The position numbers and the translations under genes were made by a program. A stretch of 64,000 bases of DNA from Flavobacteriaceae bacterium. GTDB lineage: Bacteria; Bacteroidota; Bacteroidia; Flavobacteriales; Flavobacteriaceae. The notes under the pieces were generated by a model that had not been told where the DNA came from, made no database searches, and saw nothing but the letters and a program-made list of their open reading frames with translations. The stretch is from positions 1-64,000 of the forward strand of contig JABISF010000015.1 in NCBI GenBank assembly GCA_018699935.1, read 5' to 3'. Shown here in pieces: positions 55,314 to 64,000 of this stretch. Within the stretch, counting starts at the first letter, position 1, and each line of letters opens with the position of its first letter.

Positions 55314-56759
55314 ATGCTAAAACAGCAGCTCCAAATAAAACTCTCTCAGAAGCTTTCTCCTCAGCAAATTCAGCTGATGAAATTGATACAGCTTTCTACC
55401 CTTGATTTGGAGCAAAAAATTGAAGCCGAGTTGGGTGAAAATCCTGCGCTTGAAACCGGAGCTGAGGAAGAAATTGAGCCACTTGACAATACCGAAGAAT
55501 ACGATGATACTACTAAAATTGATACTGAAGAAATTGACATTGATCAATATCTGAGTGATGATGAAATTCCCTCATATCGCTTGTATGCCAACAACCAAAG
55601 TAGTGATGATGAAGATCGTACCATTCCTGTCAGTGGAGGCATTAGTTTTCATCAATATCTTTTTCAACAGGTTGGAAACCTCATCCTAAATGAGGAAGAA
55701 ATTGCCATTGCCGAATTTCTGATAGGAAGTATTGACGATAGTGGTTACATACGAAGAAGCAATGAAGAACTCATCGACGATTTGGCTTTTACGCAAAATA
55801 TTATGGTCACCCAAAAGCAGTTGGACAAGGTTTTGCGCTCCATTCAATCTTTGGACCCACCAGGAGTGGGAGCGCGTTCCTTACAAGAATGTTTGTCGCT
55901 TCAACTGAGTAAAAAATCAAAAGATCGACCAGAAGTGATTCATGCGCAAGAAATCATAGAAAAACAATTTGATCATTTTTCGCATAAACATTATATAAAA
56001 TTGCAAGAGCGCATCGGAATCTCTGAGGAAGAATTGAAAAATGCCTTGGGAATTATTGCCAAATTAAATCCAAAACCTGGAGGAGCACTTTCCAACACGA
56101 TACAGAACACCCACATCGTTCCCGATTTTATTTTAACACTCGAAGAAGGAAAGATTGAAGTTCGCTTGAATCGAAGAAATGCGCCGCAATTACATGTTTC
56201 CCAAGCGTATAAAGAAATGTTGGCGGGCTATCAGGAAAGTACCAAAAAGTCCAAATCGCAACAAGAAGCGGTTTTGTTTATTAAACAAAAACTCGATTCC
56301 GCAAAGTGGTTTATCGATGCCATCGTTCAACGTCATCAAACCCTCTACCTCACTATCAACGCCATCGTTGCGCACCAAAAAGAATATTTTTTGAGTGGTG
56401 ATGAGCGCATGTTGCGCCCCATGATTTTGAAAGACATTGCAGATGCCATTGGCATGGACATTTCAACGGTTTCCCGAGTCGCCAATAGTAAATACATCGA
56501 AACACCCTATGGTGTAAAATTATTGAAAACCTTTTTCTCTGAGGGACTTAAAAATGAGGAAGGTGAAGACGTTTCCTCGATAGAAATCAAAACGATTTTG
56601 GAAAATTTGATTGGTGGGGAAAACAAGAAAAAACCTTTGACAGATCAAGCACTATCATTGGCACTAAAAGAAAAAGGATATATCGTCGCCCGACGAACCG
56701 TTGCCAAATATCGCGAGCAATTGGACATTCCTGTAGCGCGGATGCGAAAAGAATTATAA
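55314..56759 (+). CDS. rpoN: RNA polymerase sigma-54 factor
   Basis: RpoN directs RNA polymerase to -24/-12 promoters and needs an enhancer-binding ATPase. This 481-aa protein has the Gln-rich region I (LKQQLQIKLSQKLSPQQIQL), an acidic region II (about 45-85), a core-binding domain, and the RpoN box ARRTVAKYREQLDIP near the end. No enhancer-binding protein gene is in the window. It ends 10 nt from the convergent outer-membrane barrel gene. Confidence 0.94.
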   Translation: MLKQQLQIKLSQKLSPQQIQLMKLIQLSTLDLEQKIEAELGENPALETGAEEEIEPLDNTEEYDDTTKIDTEEIDIDQYLSDDEIPSYRLYANNQSSDDEDRTIPVSGGISFHQYLFQQVGNLILNEEEIAIAEFLIGSIDDSGYIRRSNEELIDDLAFTQNIMVTQKQLDKVLRSIQSLDPPGVGARSLQECLSLQLSKKSKDRPEVIHAQEIIEKQFDHFSHKHYIKLQERIGISEEELKNALGIIAKLNPKPGGALSNTIQNTHIVPDFILTLEEGKIEVRLNRRNAPQLHVSQAYKEMLAGYQESTKKSKSQQEAVLFIKQKLDSAKWFIDAIVQRHQTLYLTINAIVAHQKEYFLSGDERMLRPMILKDIADAIGMDISTVSRVANSKYIETPYGVKLLKTFFSEGLKNEEGEDVSSIEIKTILENLIGGENKKKPLTDQALSLALKEKGYIVARRTVAKYREQLDIPVARMRKEL

Positions 56760-56769
56760 GCTACTCCGC

Positions 56770-57465
56770 TTATAAAATATAAAAAATCAAGCCGATCCGT
56801 ATGGGACGAATCTGAAGTTGATCCGGACTATCTAGTAGTGTAATGGGTATAAACAGGGGTTGTAAATCATAGGCGAGGTAGAAGTTCCAAGTATTGTATC
56901 CGAAATTCAAAAAAGCCTCTGTATTCCAACGATTCAAATCTGCTAAAATGGAAGTTTTACTTAATGCGTTTTTTTGTTTTGCCCAATAATTCCAACGCAA
57001 TTTTACACCCGCATAGATCCGCCAAAAAGCAAAGCTGTCCAGGGTAGCATCTCTCCAACGCAAACTGATCGGAAAATCAATTGAACGGGCTGCAAAAATC
57101 GTTTTGGGCGCATCCTCTGCGGTATCCAGCATATAGTTTGTAGATACTCCTTCAGAAACTTGAAGACGTAGATTAGTAGTGTATCGATGAAAAGCATGAC
57201 CCAACCCAAAACCAAGTGCCAACTTGCTGGAGGCGACCAATGGAATGTCACGAACCCACCCCAATTGAAGTTGACTTGACAGACCCCTTTGATCGAAAGA
57301 AGAAGTATTGCTCAACAAAGCAACAAAAGAAACACCCAGATAAAATTGGTCTTCTCTAAAAGTGTTGGAAACTTTTTCGTTTTCAGAACCATCCTCGGAT
57401 ACTTGCGCATAAAGCGGTTGCAATAAAAGAAACAGAGAAAATATGAGAAGAAAAACAGATTTCAT
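56770..57465 (-). CDS. Outer membrane beta-barrel protein
   Basis: This 231-aa protein has a signal peptide (MKSVFLLIFSLFLLLQPLYA), an acidic 15-residue spacer, and then alternating amphipathic beta strands ending in an aromatic residue (IRIGLIFYIL), typical of a small outer-membrane barrel. It could be a PorT-like or porin-family protein, but I cannot assign it to PorT. A terminator separates it from the ExbD genes, so it has its own transcript. Confidence 0.78.
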   Translation of the reverse strand: MKSVFLLIFSLFLLLQPLYAQVSEDGSENEKVSNTFREDQFYLGVSFVALLSNTSSFDQRGLSSQLQLGWVRDIPLVASSKLALGFGLGHAFHRYTTNLRLQVSEGVSTNYMLDTAEDAPKTIFAARSIDFPISLRWRDATLDSFAFWRIYAGVKLRWNYWAKQKNALSKTSILADLNRWNTEAFLNFGYNTWNFYLAYDLQPLFIPITLLDSPDQLQIRPIRIGLIFYIL

Positions 57466-57508
57466 AAACAGTTCAAAAAAACAACCTAATTGCCTAGCAA
57501 ATTAAACA

Positions 57509-57538
57509 AAAAAAGTGCCTTGAAAAAGACACTTTTTT
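57509..57538 (-). terminator. Intrinsic terminator after the ExbB/ExbD operon
   Basis: AAAAAAGTG at 57509-57517 pairs with CACTTTTTT at 57530-57538, giving on the minus strand a hairpin followed by a T-run. It lies 22 nt past the second exbD stop. Confidence 0.75.
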
Positions 57539-57559
57539 AACATTCTATTAAGAGAAATA

Positions 57560-58042
57560 CTACTTGATGTTTTGTGCATAATCTCCTACACGGGTGGTGT
57601 AATTGATCTTTAAAGCACTCACTTTTCGCAATTCTTGTTTAATATCTTGTATCAGACCCATTTTGGTCTCACCATCCACCTTTAAAGCAGTGGTCAGTAC
57701 ATTTTGCAATTCTTGTCTTTTGGAAGCGCGTTCCGCAAGTACAAAAGCAGCCACATCGGCTACCGTTGAAAATTTATCATTCAACTGAATTTTGGCACTG
57801 GTACCATACTTGTCTTGGTATCTGGTAGAAGGTTTCCCGGCATAGATGTACATGACACGATCCTTCTTATCCAATTTTTGAATTTGGTCTGCAGCGGGTA
57901 ATACATTCATTACCATCAAGGTGCTATCACGCATTACGGTAGCGACCATGAAGAAGAACAACAACATAAATACAATATCGGGTAAGGATGCTGTAGATAT
58001 CGCTGGCAATTCTCCGCCTTTTTTCTTTTTAAATTTTGACAT
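57560..58042 (-). CDS. exbD: Biopolymer transporter ExbD/TolR family
   Basis: This 160-aa ExbD-type protein has a basic cytoplasmic start (FKKKKGGELPAIST), one span with the proton-path Asp in LPDIVFMLLFFFMVATVM, and a periplasmic domain. With ExbB it converts the proton motive force to energise outer-membrane transport (TonB) or Tol-type stability. It is the second exbD in the operon and the last gene. Confidence 0.9.
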   Translation of the reverse strand: MSKFKKKKGGELPAISTASLPDIVFMLLFFFMVATVMRDSTLMVMNVLPAADQIQKLDKKDRVMYIYAGKPSTRYQDKYGTSAKIQLNDKFSTVADVAAFVLAERASKRQELQNVLTTALKVDGETKMGLIQDIKQELRKVSALKINYTTRVGDYAQNIK

Positions 58043-58053
58043 AAGAATGCAGT

Positions 58054-58680
58054 TTAATTCGATGGTTTACTTGGCTCGGCTTCCGACAATTTCTGAGGGA
58101 ATAAAGCCTTCACAGCGTCTAATTTTGGTTGAAGACGCTCAACTTCCTCGATAGAAGTTCTTGGATCGTCAGCGCGTTTTTCAGCCTCTACATAGGATAA
58201 ACCAAGGTTGGGATTTAACCTTTTAAATTCACGATCTCGAAGATCGTTGTAGGCAGCTACTAATTCGTTCTGAACGGCGATATAAATCTTGTACGAGGTC
58301 TCTCTGTCATTTTTAAGAGAAATAATGGCCTTGTCGGGATTGTCCGAAGAGGCGGGGCTGCGTTTCCCTTGACAGTAGTCGCAAGCTTCCTCTCCTTGAC
58401 CTCCACCATTGTCTAAAAAGTCAATGGCGACTTGTCTTAAATCCTTGATGTCAACCAATTCTTCCTCAACCAATAACTGATTGTTTTTATTGATTACAAC
58501 AGGAAGGATGTTTTTCTCTCTAATAATGGGAGGATCAACTTGATCTTCCATAGGGGGCAACTTACGGTTGATCCCACTATCTGTTTCAATAGTTGTGGTC
58601 ACCAAGAAAAAGATTAAGAGCAAGAAGGCAATATCTGCCATCGATCCTGCATTAACTTCTGGTGCTGATCGCTTTGCCAT
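58054..58680 (-). CDS. exbD: ExbD/TolR family protein with a periplasmic CxxC insertion
   Basis: This 208-aa ExbD-type protein has the span SMADIAFLLLIFFLVTTTI with the conserved Asp, then a longer periplasmic domain than its partner. It contains a short inserted loop with CDYC near residues 99-102, and more than 40 extra residues with RDREFKRLN. CxxC could be a disulfide or a metal site; no copper or thioredoxin neighbour explains it. It is co-transcribed with the other ExbD, a DUF membrane protein and ExbB. Confidence 0.88.
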   Translation of the reverse strand: MAKRSAPEVNAGSMADIAFLLLIFFLVTTTIETDSGINRKLPPMEDQVDPPIIREKNILPVVINKNNQLLVEEELVDIKDLRQVAIDFLDNGGGQGEEACDYCQGKRSPASSDNPDKAIISLKNDRETSYKIYIAVQNELVAAYNDLRDREFKRLNPNLGLSYVEAEKRADDPRTSIEEVERLQPKLDAVKALFPQKLSEAEPSKPSN

Positions 58681-58683
58681 AGT

Positions 58684-59133
58684 CTATCTTTTGATGATTT
58701 TTTTCGCTCCAAAAAACACCATGGAACCAATTGCTAGAATGGATAACAAATAAAACATTCGTAGTCCTGTTTCTACCCATCTGGATCCACTTGCGGACAA
58801 CACTTCACCGTCTTTCATGGGGGTTTCAACGCCCTGAGAAGCGGCAAATGCTATACCGGTTATGACTGCAAAACAGCCTATAAACAGAAGTGCTTTTTTT
58901 AGTTTTTGACCACTAGTGGCTAAATTTAATAGCGAGAAGATCAACGTAATGACCACGGCTATAATAAGGATAGCAATTGAAAGTGATACTAAAGGGGAAA
59001 CGGTACCGAAGTCCCCTGTACTAGCTGCCATTTTGATTTCCTCGTCACCCACACCTATAATACGGAATAAGAAGATAGCACCTAGCAAACCAAAAACAGC
59101 ACAGATAATTTTTACAATATTTTGAAGATTCAT
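58684..59133 (-). CDS. Four-helix membrane protein in the ExbB/ExbD operon
   Basis: This 149-aa protein has four hydrophobic helices (near 8-25, 47-68, 80-98 and 126-144) and a Gly-Asp-Phe-Gly-Thr-Val loop. I do not know the family. It lies 3 nt from exbD and 24 nt from exbB, so it is likely an accessory of this energising complex; the exact role is unknown. Confidence 0.8.
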   Translation of the reverse strand: MNLQNIVKIICAVFGLLGAIFLFRIIGVGDEEIKMAASTGDFGTVSPLVSLSIAILIIAVVITLIFSLLNLATSGQKLKKALLFIGCFAVITGIAFAASQGVETPMKDGEVLSASGSRWVETGLRMFYLLSILAIGSMVFFGAKKIIKR

Positions 59134-59157
59134 AATGAATGGCTGTTAATTGATTAA

Positions 59158-59931
59158 TTATTTCTTTTTTGCTACAAGAATGTCGATTAAGGTAATCGAA
59201 GCATCTTCCATATCGTTTACAATACTATCGATTTTTGCGACGATGTAGTTGTAGAATACTTGAAGAATGATTGCAACAATCAGACCAAATACAGTTGTAA
59301 GAAGGGCTACTTTAATACCCCCTGCTACAAGAGAAGGTTGCATATCACCAGCAGCTTCAATTTTGTCGAATGCTTGAATCATCCCAATTACTGTTCCCAT
59401 GAACCCAAGCATGGGTGCCAATGCGATGAACAGAGAAATCCAAGAAACGTTCTTTTCGAGTTGTCCCATTTGAACACCTCCATAGGCTACAACGGCTTTT
59501 TCAGCACTCTCAACGCCTTCATCCATACGGTCAAGACCTTGATAGAAGATGGAAGCAACGGGGCCTTTGGTGTTTCTACATACTTCTTTTGCAGCTTCAA
59601 CACCTCCAGAACCGAGCGCTTCTTCAACGCCTTCCGTTAGTTTTTTAGTGTTGGTAGTTGCTAAATTCAAGAAAATAATACGTTCGATGGCGATGGCCAA
59701 TCCTAGAATCAAACAAATCAAAACGATTCCCATGAAGCCGGGGCCTCCTTCTATGAAACGTTTTTTAAGTTCTTGAGTAAAGGAAGCGGATGCTGCGGCG
59801 TCACCGGCACTGGCATCGTCCTGAACAATTGTTGTTGTGTTTTCATCGACAGGAGTTACTACGGTTGTTGTTGCAGTAGCTGAACTCACCATAAAACCTG
59901 CGAATGTAAGGGCAAGGAATAATTTTCTCAT
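59158..59931 (-). CDS. exbB: MotA/TolQ/ExbB proton channel protein
   Basis: This 257-aa ExbB/TolQ-type protein forms the proton-conducting channel with ExbD. It has an N-terminal signal-like segment and a Thr/Asp-rich stretch before its first span (GIVLICLILGLAIAIERI), and two more spans with PMLGFMGTVIGMIQAFD and TTVFGLIVAIIL. An N-terminal signal extension is common in this phylum's ExbB. Near match TATCTTTA lies upstream, so it starts the operon. Confidence 0.9.
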   Translation of the reverse strand: MRKLFLALTFAGFMVSSATATTTVVTPVDENTTTIVQDDASAGDAAASASFTQELKKRFIEGGPGFMGIVLICLILGLAIAIERIIFLNLATTNTKKLTEGVEEALGSGGVEAAKEVCRNTKGPVASIFYQGLDRMDEGVESAEKAVVAYGGVQMGQLEKNVSWISLFIALAPMLGFMGTVIGMIQAFDKIEAAGDMQPSLVAGGIKVALLTTVFGLIVAIILQVFYNYIVAKIDSIVNDMEDASITLIDILVAKKK

Positions 59932-60008
59932 TTTTAGTAAAGTTGGTTCTTAATTTTAATTAATGCGGTTAAAGATAAAAAAAAATATAAACGATTCGAA
60001 TATTTTTG

Positions 60009-60098
60009 CAGAGAGGAAGGGATTCGAACCCTCGATCCCGATGCAATCGGGATACACACTTTCCAGGCGTGCGCCTTCGACCACTCGGCCACCTCTCT
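60009..60098 (-). tRNA. tRNA-Ser (anticodon GGA)
   Basis: On the minus strand the 7-bp acceptor AGAGAGG/CCTCTCT, a GG-containing D-loop, the anticodon loop CTGGAAA (GGA at 60062-60064), a long variable arm with ATCCCGA/TCGGGAT, and a T-loop TTCGAAT all fit a serine tRNA. The discriminator is G, as for tRNA-Ser. CCA is not encoded. Confidence 0.95.
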
Positions 60099-60156
60099 AT
60101 AACATCCCAAATAAAGCAAAAAATAATCTTTCATAAAACTTTTATTTCGCCTTTTT

Positions 60157-60936
60157 CTAACTTATGTTGTGATTTTTAAAAATTCCCAAGGCATTTTGGG
60201 TGGTTTGGCGAGCAATTTCTGTGATGGATAAGCCATAACAATCGGCCACTTTTTCAGCAATAATGGGCAAATACGCACTTTCGTTCCGTTTGCCTCTGTA
60301 GGGAGCAGGGGCTAAATAGGGCGCGTCGGTTTCCAAAACAATTTCGGTTAAAGGGATTTCGTTCAAAAATTGATTGATCTTACCATTTTTAAACGTCACA
60401 ACCCCACCTATACCTAGTTTTAGGTTCAAATCTATGGCTTTTTTTGCCTGCTCCAAGGTACCCGTAAAACAATGAAAGATTCCCGATAAATTTTCGTTTT
60501 TGTGTGTTTCTAACACTTCAAAAACCTCATCAAAGGCATCTCGGCAGTGAATTACGATCGGTAATTCGTGTTGTTTGGCCCATTTAATTTGTATATGAAA
60601 GGCTTCTTGTTGTTGTTTTAATAAAGATTTATCCCAGTATAAATCGATGCCAATTTCCCCAACAGCAGAAAAATTTCTTCCCGCAAACAAAGCCCCAATT
60701 TGTGCCAATTCTTCGTAGTAATTTTCTTTCACGTGAGTGGGATGTAGTCCCATCATTAAATGAACGTGATCCGGAAATTTTTCTTCCAAAGCAAACATTC
60801 CTTCAATGTATGTGGCATCTATGGCAGGTAAGAAAAAGTGTTCCACCCCCACCGCAATGGCTTTTTGGATGGCGTGATCGCGGTCTTCGTCAAAAGCCTC
60901 GGCATAAAGGTGGGTATGGGTGTCTATTAAGTTCAT
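60157..60936 (-). CDS. TatD family hydrolase/DNase
   Basis: This 259-aa TIM-barrel metal-dependent enzyme has HTHLY (7-11, first metal His pair), GLHPTHV, GEIGIDLYWD (metal Glu), PIVIHCRDAF, GIFHCFTGT and LETDAPYLAP. TatD nucleases act on DNA ends in repair and quality control. ATG 60936 is chosen over a TTG three bases earlier. It is divergent from the retropepsin-like gene. Confidence 0.92.
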   Translation of the reverse strand: MNLIDTHTHLYAEAFDEDRDHAIQKAIAVGVEHFFLPAIDATYIEGMFALEEKFPDHVHLMMGLHPTHVKENYYEELAQIGALFAGRNFSAVGEIGIDLYWDKSLLKQQQEAFHIQIKWAKQHELPIVIHCRDAFDEVFEVLETHKNENLSGIFHCFTGTLEQAKKAIDLNLKLGIGGVVTFKNGKINQFLNEIPLTEIVLETDAPYLAPAPYRGKRNESAYLPIIAEKVADCYGLSITEIARQTTQNALGIFKNHNIS

Positions 60937-61093
60937 CAATGCTTGTAAAATAAATATTAAATAGTGTTTGTTTAATGGATTAAAAGGTGTCCAAAGAACT
61001 TTTTTGCGTTATTATTTATATGAAAGGCATAAAACTAATAAAATCGGATGGCATTCTAGGGCTAAGTTTTACATTTGGGGTTTATTTTATTCC

Positions 61094-61504
61094 TTGAACT
61101 ACAAAAGTCGATACATAGCATTACAATACACCAAGACCAAACATTTGCTGTGCAAAGCCCACATCAATGACAAGCCCGCAGTTTTGTTGATTGATACGGG
61201 AGCCTCAAGCAGTTGTATTCACGAAAAATTACAGCAAGAGTTTGGATTGCTTTCCAAGGGGGATCGTTTTGATGCTGCTGGAGCCAGTCAAGGGAAAATG
61301 GAAGCGGTAATGGCACAAAAATGCAATCTGAAAATCGGTCGCTACGCCCTGCGCAAACATTCTTTTGTATTGTTGGACATGACCCACATCAATACCTCTT
61401 TGGTGTCGCAAGGAGCTAAACCGATTGACGGTATCTTGGGTGCAGATTTTTTCCGCAAGCACAAAGCATTGATCGATTACAAGAAACTCCGCCTTTGGCT
61501 ATAA
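61094..61504 (+). CDS. Retropepsin-like aspartic protease
   Basis: This 136-aa protein is a single retropepsin domain: catalytic [10 protein letters not shown] near 34-43, AAGAS, a hydrophobic flap region and the second GILGADFF near 115-122. It would work as a dimer. There is no in-frame ATG upstream of the domain; I take TTG 61094 as start because it lines up with the family N-terminus ([11 protein letters not shown]). The frame is open to 60968 and TTG 61004 is another option. It overlaps odhB's end by 6 nt, convergently. Confidence 0.78.
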   Translation: MNYKSRYIALQYTKTKHLLCKAHINDKPAVLLIDTGASSSCIHEKLQQEFGLLSKGDRFDAAGASQGKMEAVMAQKCNLKIGRYALRKHSFVLLDMTHINTSLVSQGAKPIDGILGADFFRKHKALIDYKKLRLWL

Positions 61505-62710
61505 TTCAAAAGCTTTTTTAGCATCGCCGTCCATAAGGTGCGTTAATGGATCCTCTAAGGCTTCTTTCACCGCAACTAAAAATCCAACAGACTCACGACC
61601 ATCAATGATCCGATGATCATAGGAGAGTGCCAAATACATCATGGGACGTATTGCTACTTTTCCATTAATCGCAACGGGTCGTTCAATGATGTTGTGCATC
61701 CCAAGGATACCTGATTGAGGAGGGTTGATAATGGGTGTGGAAAGCATGGATCCAAATACCCCTCCATTGGAAATGGTAAACGTACCTCCGGTCATGTCAT
61801 CCACGGTAATTTTTCCATCGCGAGCGCGCACTGCCAAACGACCAATTTCTTGTTCGACTCCGGCAAAAGAAAGGGTTTCGGCATTTCGGACGACCGGCAC
61901 CATCAAGCCTTTGGGACCAGAGACCGCCACACTTATATCACAATAATCATAGCTGATTTTATAATCTCCATCCATCATCGAGTTGACATCGGGATATAGT
62001 TTTAAAGCACGTACGACTGCTTTGGTGAAAAAACTCATAAATCCGAGTTTTACACCGTGCTTGTCCAAAAAGGCATCTTTGTATTGTTTGCGCAAATCGA
62101 AAATAGGAGCCATGTCCGCTTCGTTAAAAGTGGTCAACATGGCGGTTTCGTTTTTAGCTGCCACCAATCGTTCTGCAACTTTACGTCGCAACATAGAAAG
62201 TTTGGCGCGCGTTTGTCCACGATCGCCTCCTTCCGGAGCCGTTCCCATGGAAGGAACAGCTTTCACTGCATCTTCCTTGGTAATTCTCCCGTCTCGTCCC
62301 GACCCTTGAATACTTTTTGCGTCAATTCCTTTTTCTGCCATGATTTTTTTGGCAGCGGGTGACGGGCTTTGCGAAGCATAGGTGGTAACACTAGGAGTGT
62401 TTTGTACCGGAGCAGCCACAGCAACGGCTGCAGCAGGCTCCGCCGACTTGACTGCTTGTGTTTCACTGGGAACACCTTCGGTGTCGATAAGACATACTAC
62501 CGCCCCAACGGCAACGGCATCTCCCTCTTCGGCCTTTAGGGTAATTGTACCACTGACTTCTGCAGGCAACTCTAGGGTTGCTTTGTCAGAATCCACTTCT
62601 GCAATGGCTTGATCTTTTTCGACATAGTCTCCATCAGCAACTAACCATTGTGCAATTTCAACTTCTGTTATGGATTCTCCCGGAGAAGGAACCTTCATTT
62701 CTAAAATCAT
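61499..62710 (-). CDS. odhB: 2-oxoglutarate dehydrogenase E2 (dihydrolipoamide succinyltransferase)
   Basis: This 403-aa E2 transfers the succinyl group to CoA. It has a lipoyl domain with ATLELPAEV-type motif around the lipoyl Lys ([12 protein letters not shown], near 41-52), an Ala/Pro linker, a peripheral-subunit-binding domain ([20 protein letters not shown]), and a C-terminal acyltransferase domain with [11 protein letters not shown] and [20 protein letters not shown]. It lies 11 nt from odhA, its E1 partner. Confidence 0.94.
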   Translation of the reverse strand: MILEMKVPSPGESITEVEIAQWLVADGDYVEKDQAIAEVDSDKATLELPAEVSGTITLKAEEGDAVAVGAVVCLIDTEGVPSETQAVKSAEPAAAVAVAAPVQNTPSVTTYASQSPSPAAKKIMAEKGIDAKSIQGSGRDGRITKEDAVKAVPSMGTAPEGGDRGQTRAKLSMLRRKVAERLVAAKNETAMLTTFNEADMAPIFDLRKQYKDAFLDKHGVKLGFMSFFTKAVVRALKLYPDVNSMMDGDYKISYDYCDISVAVSGPKGLMVPVVRNAETLSFAGVEQEIGRLAVRARDGKITVDDMTGGTFTISNGGVFGSMLSTPIINPPQSGILGMHNIIERPVAINGKVAIRPMMYLALSYDHRIIDGRESVGFLVAVKEALEDPLTHLMDGDAKKAFEL

Positions 62711-62721
62711 TTTTTAGGCTT

Positions 62722-64000
62722 TTATTTTGTTTTACGAATAAAATTATCTTTTTCAGCGTCAAAAACATAGTCAATGACTTCCTGATGTCTTTTTTGAAAA
62801 CGCACGGCACTCCCCGCAGCGGGGGCTCCGTAAAAACGTCTTGTGGCAGGGCGAAATTTTTGTGCTTGTGGCAATTGCAATAACAAAAAGCTCCAAGCTC
62901 CCATGTTTCTGGGTTCTTCTTGCGCCCAAACCCAATCGGTTGCGGCGGTATATTGGTCAATTGCTGCCTGAATTTCGTTGACGGGCAAGGGAAACAATTG
63001 TTCCAATCGAACCAATGCGACATCGTCTCTTCCCCTTTCCGTTCGAACTTTTAGCAGATCGTAATAGAACTTCCCAGAACAAAATACGACACTTTTCACT
63101 TTGTCCTGCTCCACGGAAGTATCGGGAATCAAGGGTTGAAAAGTGCCTGATGTGAAATCCTTTTGAGAAGAAATCGCTTGAGGATGGCGCAACAAACTTT
63201 TTGGAGTGAAAATGACCAATGGCTTTCGATAAGAAACGCGCATTTGTCTTCTCAAAATATGAAATAAATTGGCCGGTGTGGTACAATTGGCCACAAACAT
63301 ATTGTCCCGGGCACACAGTTGCAAATAGCGCTCCATACGCGCCGAAGAATGCTCTGCGCCTTGCCCTTCATAACCGTGGGGTAACAATAACACTAACCCA
63401 TTTTGCAACTTCCATTTATCTTCTGCCGAGGAAATGTATTGGTCGATCATGATTTGGGCTCCGTTGGAAAAATCCCCAAACTGGGCCTCCCATATCGTCA
63501 AAGTGTTGGGACTTGCCATGGCATAACCGTAGTCAAACCCGAGCACGCCATATTCTGACAACAAGGAATTAAACACGTCAAATCGCCCTTGTTTTTCAGT
63601 TACGTTTTTAAGTAAAACCACATCCTCCTCAGCACCTTCTGTCTTCAAGACTGCGTGGCGGTGTGAAAAGGTGCCGCGTTCTACATCCTGTCCCGAAATA
63701 CGAACGTTGAAACCTTCCTGAAGCAGTGTGCCATAGGCTAATAATTCTCCCATGGCCCAATCCAACTCATCCTTTTCGAAATACATTTTATAACGATCCT
63801 TAATCAATCGCTCTGCTTTTCGCAAAAACTTTTTTCCTTTGGGTAAGCTTGTAAGGGCACTAGCCGTAGCGTCCAATATTTCTTGAGAAACCGCTGTGGC
63901 AACCGTTTGCATCATTTGAGATTCATCCACCCGAGTAAAACCATTCCATGCGTCCTGCATAAAAGGAGTAATCACGGTGGTTTGTTGCTTTCTGGAATCT
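62722..64000 (-). CDS. odhA: 2-oxoglutarate dehydrogenase E1, C-terminal part (cut by window edge)
   Basis: This thiamin-dependent E1 decarboxylates 2-oxoglutarate and loads the lipoyl group of OdhB. The readable C-terminal 425 residues include ELLAYGTLLQEGFNVRISGQD, ERGTFSHRHAVL, YGYAMASPNTLTIWEAQFGDF, HGYEGQGAEHSSARMERYLQL and WAQEEPRNMGAW. The frame stays open to base 64000, and roughly the first half of a normal 900-residue protein lies to the right. The codon at 63975 is an internal Val, not a start. Confidence 0.93.
   Translation of the reverse strand, partial: DSRKQQTTVITPFMQDAWNGFTRVDESQMMQTVATAVSQEILDATASALTSLPKGKKFLRKAERLIKDRYKMYFEKDELDWAMGELLAYGTLLQEGFNVRISGQDVERGTFSHRHAVLKTEGAEEDVVLLKNVTEKQGRFDVFNSLLSEYGVLGFDYGYAMASPNTLTIWEAQFGDFSNGAQIMIDQYISSAEDKWKLQNGLVLLLPHGYEGQGAEHSSARMERYLQLCARDNMFVANCTTPANLFHILRRQMRVSYRKPLVIFTPKSLLRHPQAISSQKDFTSGTFQPLIPDTSVEQDKVKSVVFCSGKFYYDLLKVRTERGRDDVALVRLEQLFPLPVNEIQAAIDQYTAATDWVWAQEEPRNMGAWSFLLLQLPQAQKFRPATRRFYGAPAAGSAVRFQKRHQEVIDYVFDAEKDNFIRKTK

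Noticed and set aside
56770-57465. Assignment of the outer-membrane barrel as PorT
   Set aside because: The size fits, but I see no motif that separates PorT from other small barrels.
59934-60134. 66-codon minus-strand frame over the tRNA
   Set aside because: The bases are accounted for by tRNA-Ser; the peptide is a translation of the tRNA gene.
1-64000. CRISPR arrays, insertion sequences, integrases, phage or rRNA
   Set aside because: I saw no regularly spaced repeats, transposase or recombinase motifs, and no rRNA-like stretches.

Overview
The window looks like part of a chromosome from a marine-type Flavobacteriaceae (Bacteroidota). The evidence is the family content (a type IX secretion C-terminal signal, DUF4271, DUF4296, DUF3098, retropepsin-like protease, arsenosugar-type genes, mevalonate pathway), many TAnnTTTG -7 promoter boxes, few recognisable Shine-Dalgarno sites and an A+T-rich composition. 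Most genes are housekeeping. There is no phage, insertion sequence, CRISPR array or rRNA. One tRNA-Ser(GGA) is present.

Layout. 1-1827: an edge region and a secreted surface protein. 1839-6668: a Fic AMP-transferase, preceded by a perfect inverted repeat over its promoter and overlapping the first gene of an arsenosugar-type cluster (DUF2064/TIGR04282-type transferase, purine nucleoside phosphorylase, ArsM-like methyltransferase, DUF547 protein, TIGR04283-type glycosyltransferase). The radical SAM partner ArsS is not in the window. 6665-7437: a small membrane protein and an SRPBCC protein, both on the minus strand. 7688-14080: a second same-direction block with a FAD oxidoreductase, a polytopic 4Fe-4S membrane protein and three glycosyltransferase-type membrane or lipid-linked enzymes. 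It may extend the same biosynthetic locus.

14015-17709 (minus): an RsuA-like pseudouridine synthase lacking the usual catalytic Asp, a UbiA prenyltransferase, a mevalonate-kinase-like GHMP kinase and diphosphomevalonate decarboxylase. 17794-18760: TspO and a small membrane protein. 18808-28579 (minus): a glycerophosphodiesterase, then a tightly packed run that joins Fe-S assembly and electron transfer (Mrp, NifU C-terminal domain, TrxR-like ferredoxin reductase, 2Fe-2S ferredoxin) to maltose/maltodextrin catabolism (beta-phosphoglucomutase, GH65, two GH13). 28640-31453 (minus): an alkyltransferase-like protein, TrmB and a PhoR/PhoB-type two-component pair.

31561-43825: a minimal type IX cargo protein, a LuxE-like adenylating enzyme, TyrRS, an epimerase, DUF4296, dihydroorotase, a DPM1-type glycosyltransferase, DUF4271, uroporphyrinogen-III synthase, DUF423, an Lrp regulator, a zinc metallopeptidase and LeuRS. 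43940-56759 (plus): ftsX-DUF3098-uppP-truB, nadABC, pyrH-frr, an MMPL/RND exporter, asnS and rpoN. 56770-59931 (minus): an outer-membrane barrel and an ExbB/ExbD energising system. The right end carries tRNA-Ser, TatD, a retropepsin-like protease, odhB and the C-terminal part of odhA.

The parts most worth following up are the Fic-coupled arsenosugar locus with its operator-like repeat, the non-canonical pseudouridine synthase, and the mixed Fe-S/maltose operon. All functional calls come from reading motifs and gene order only; no database search was run.
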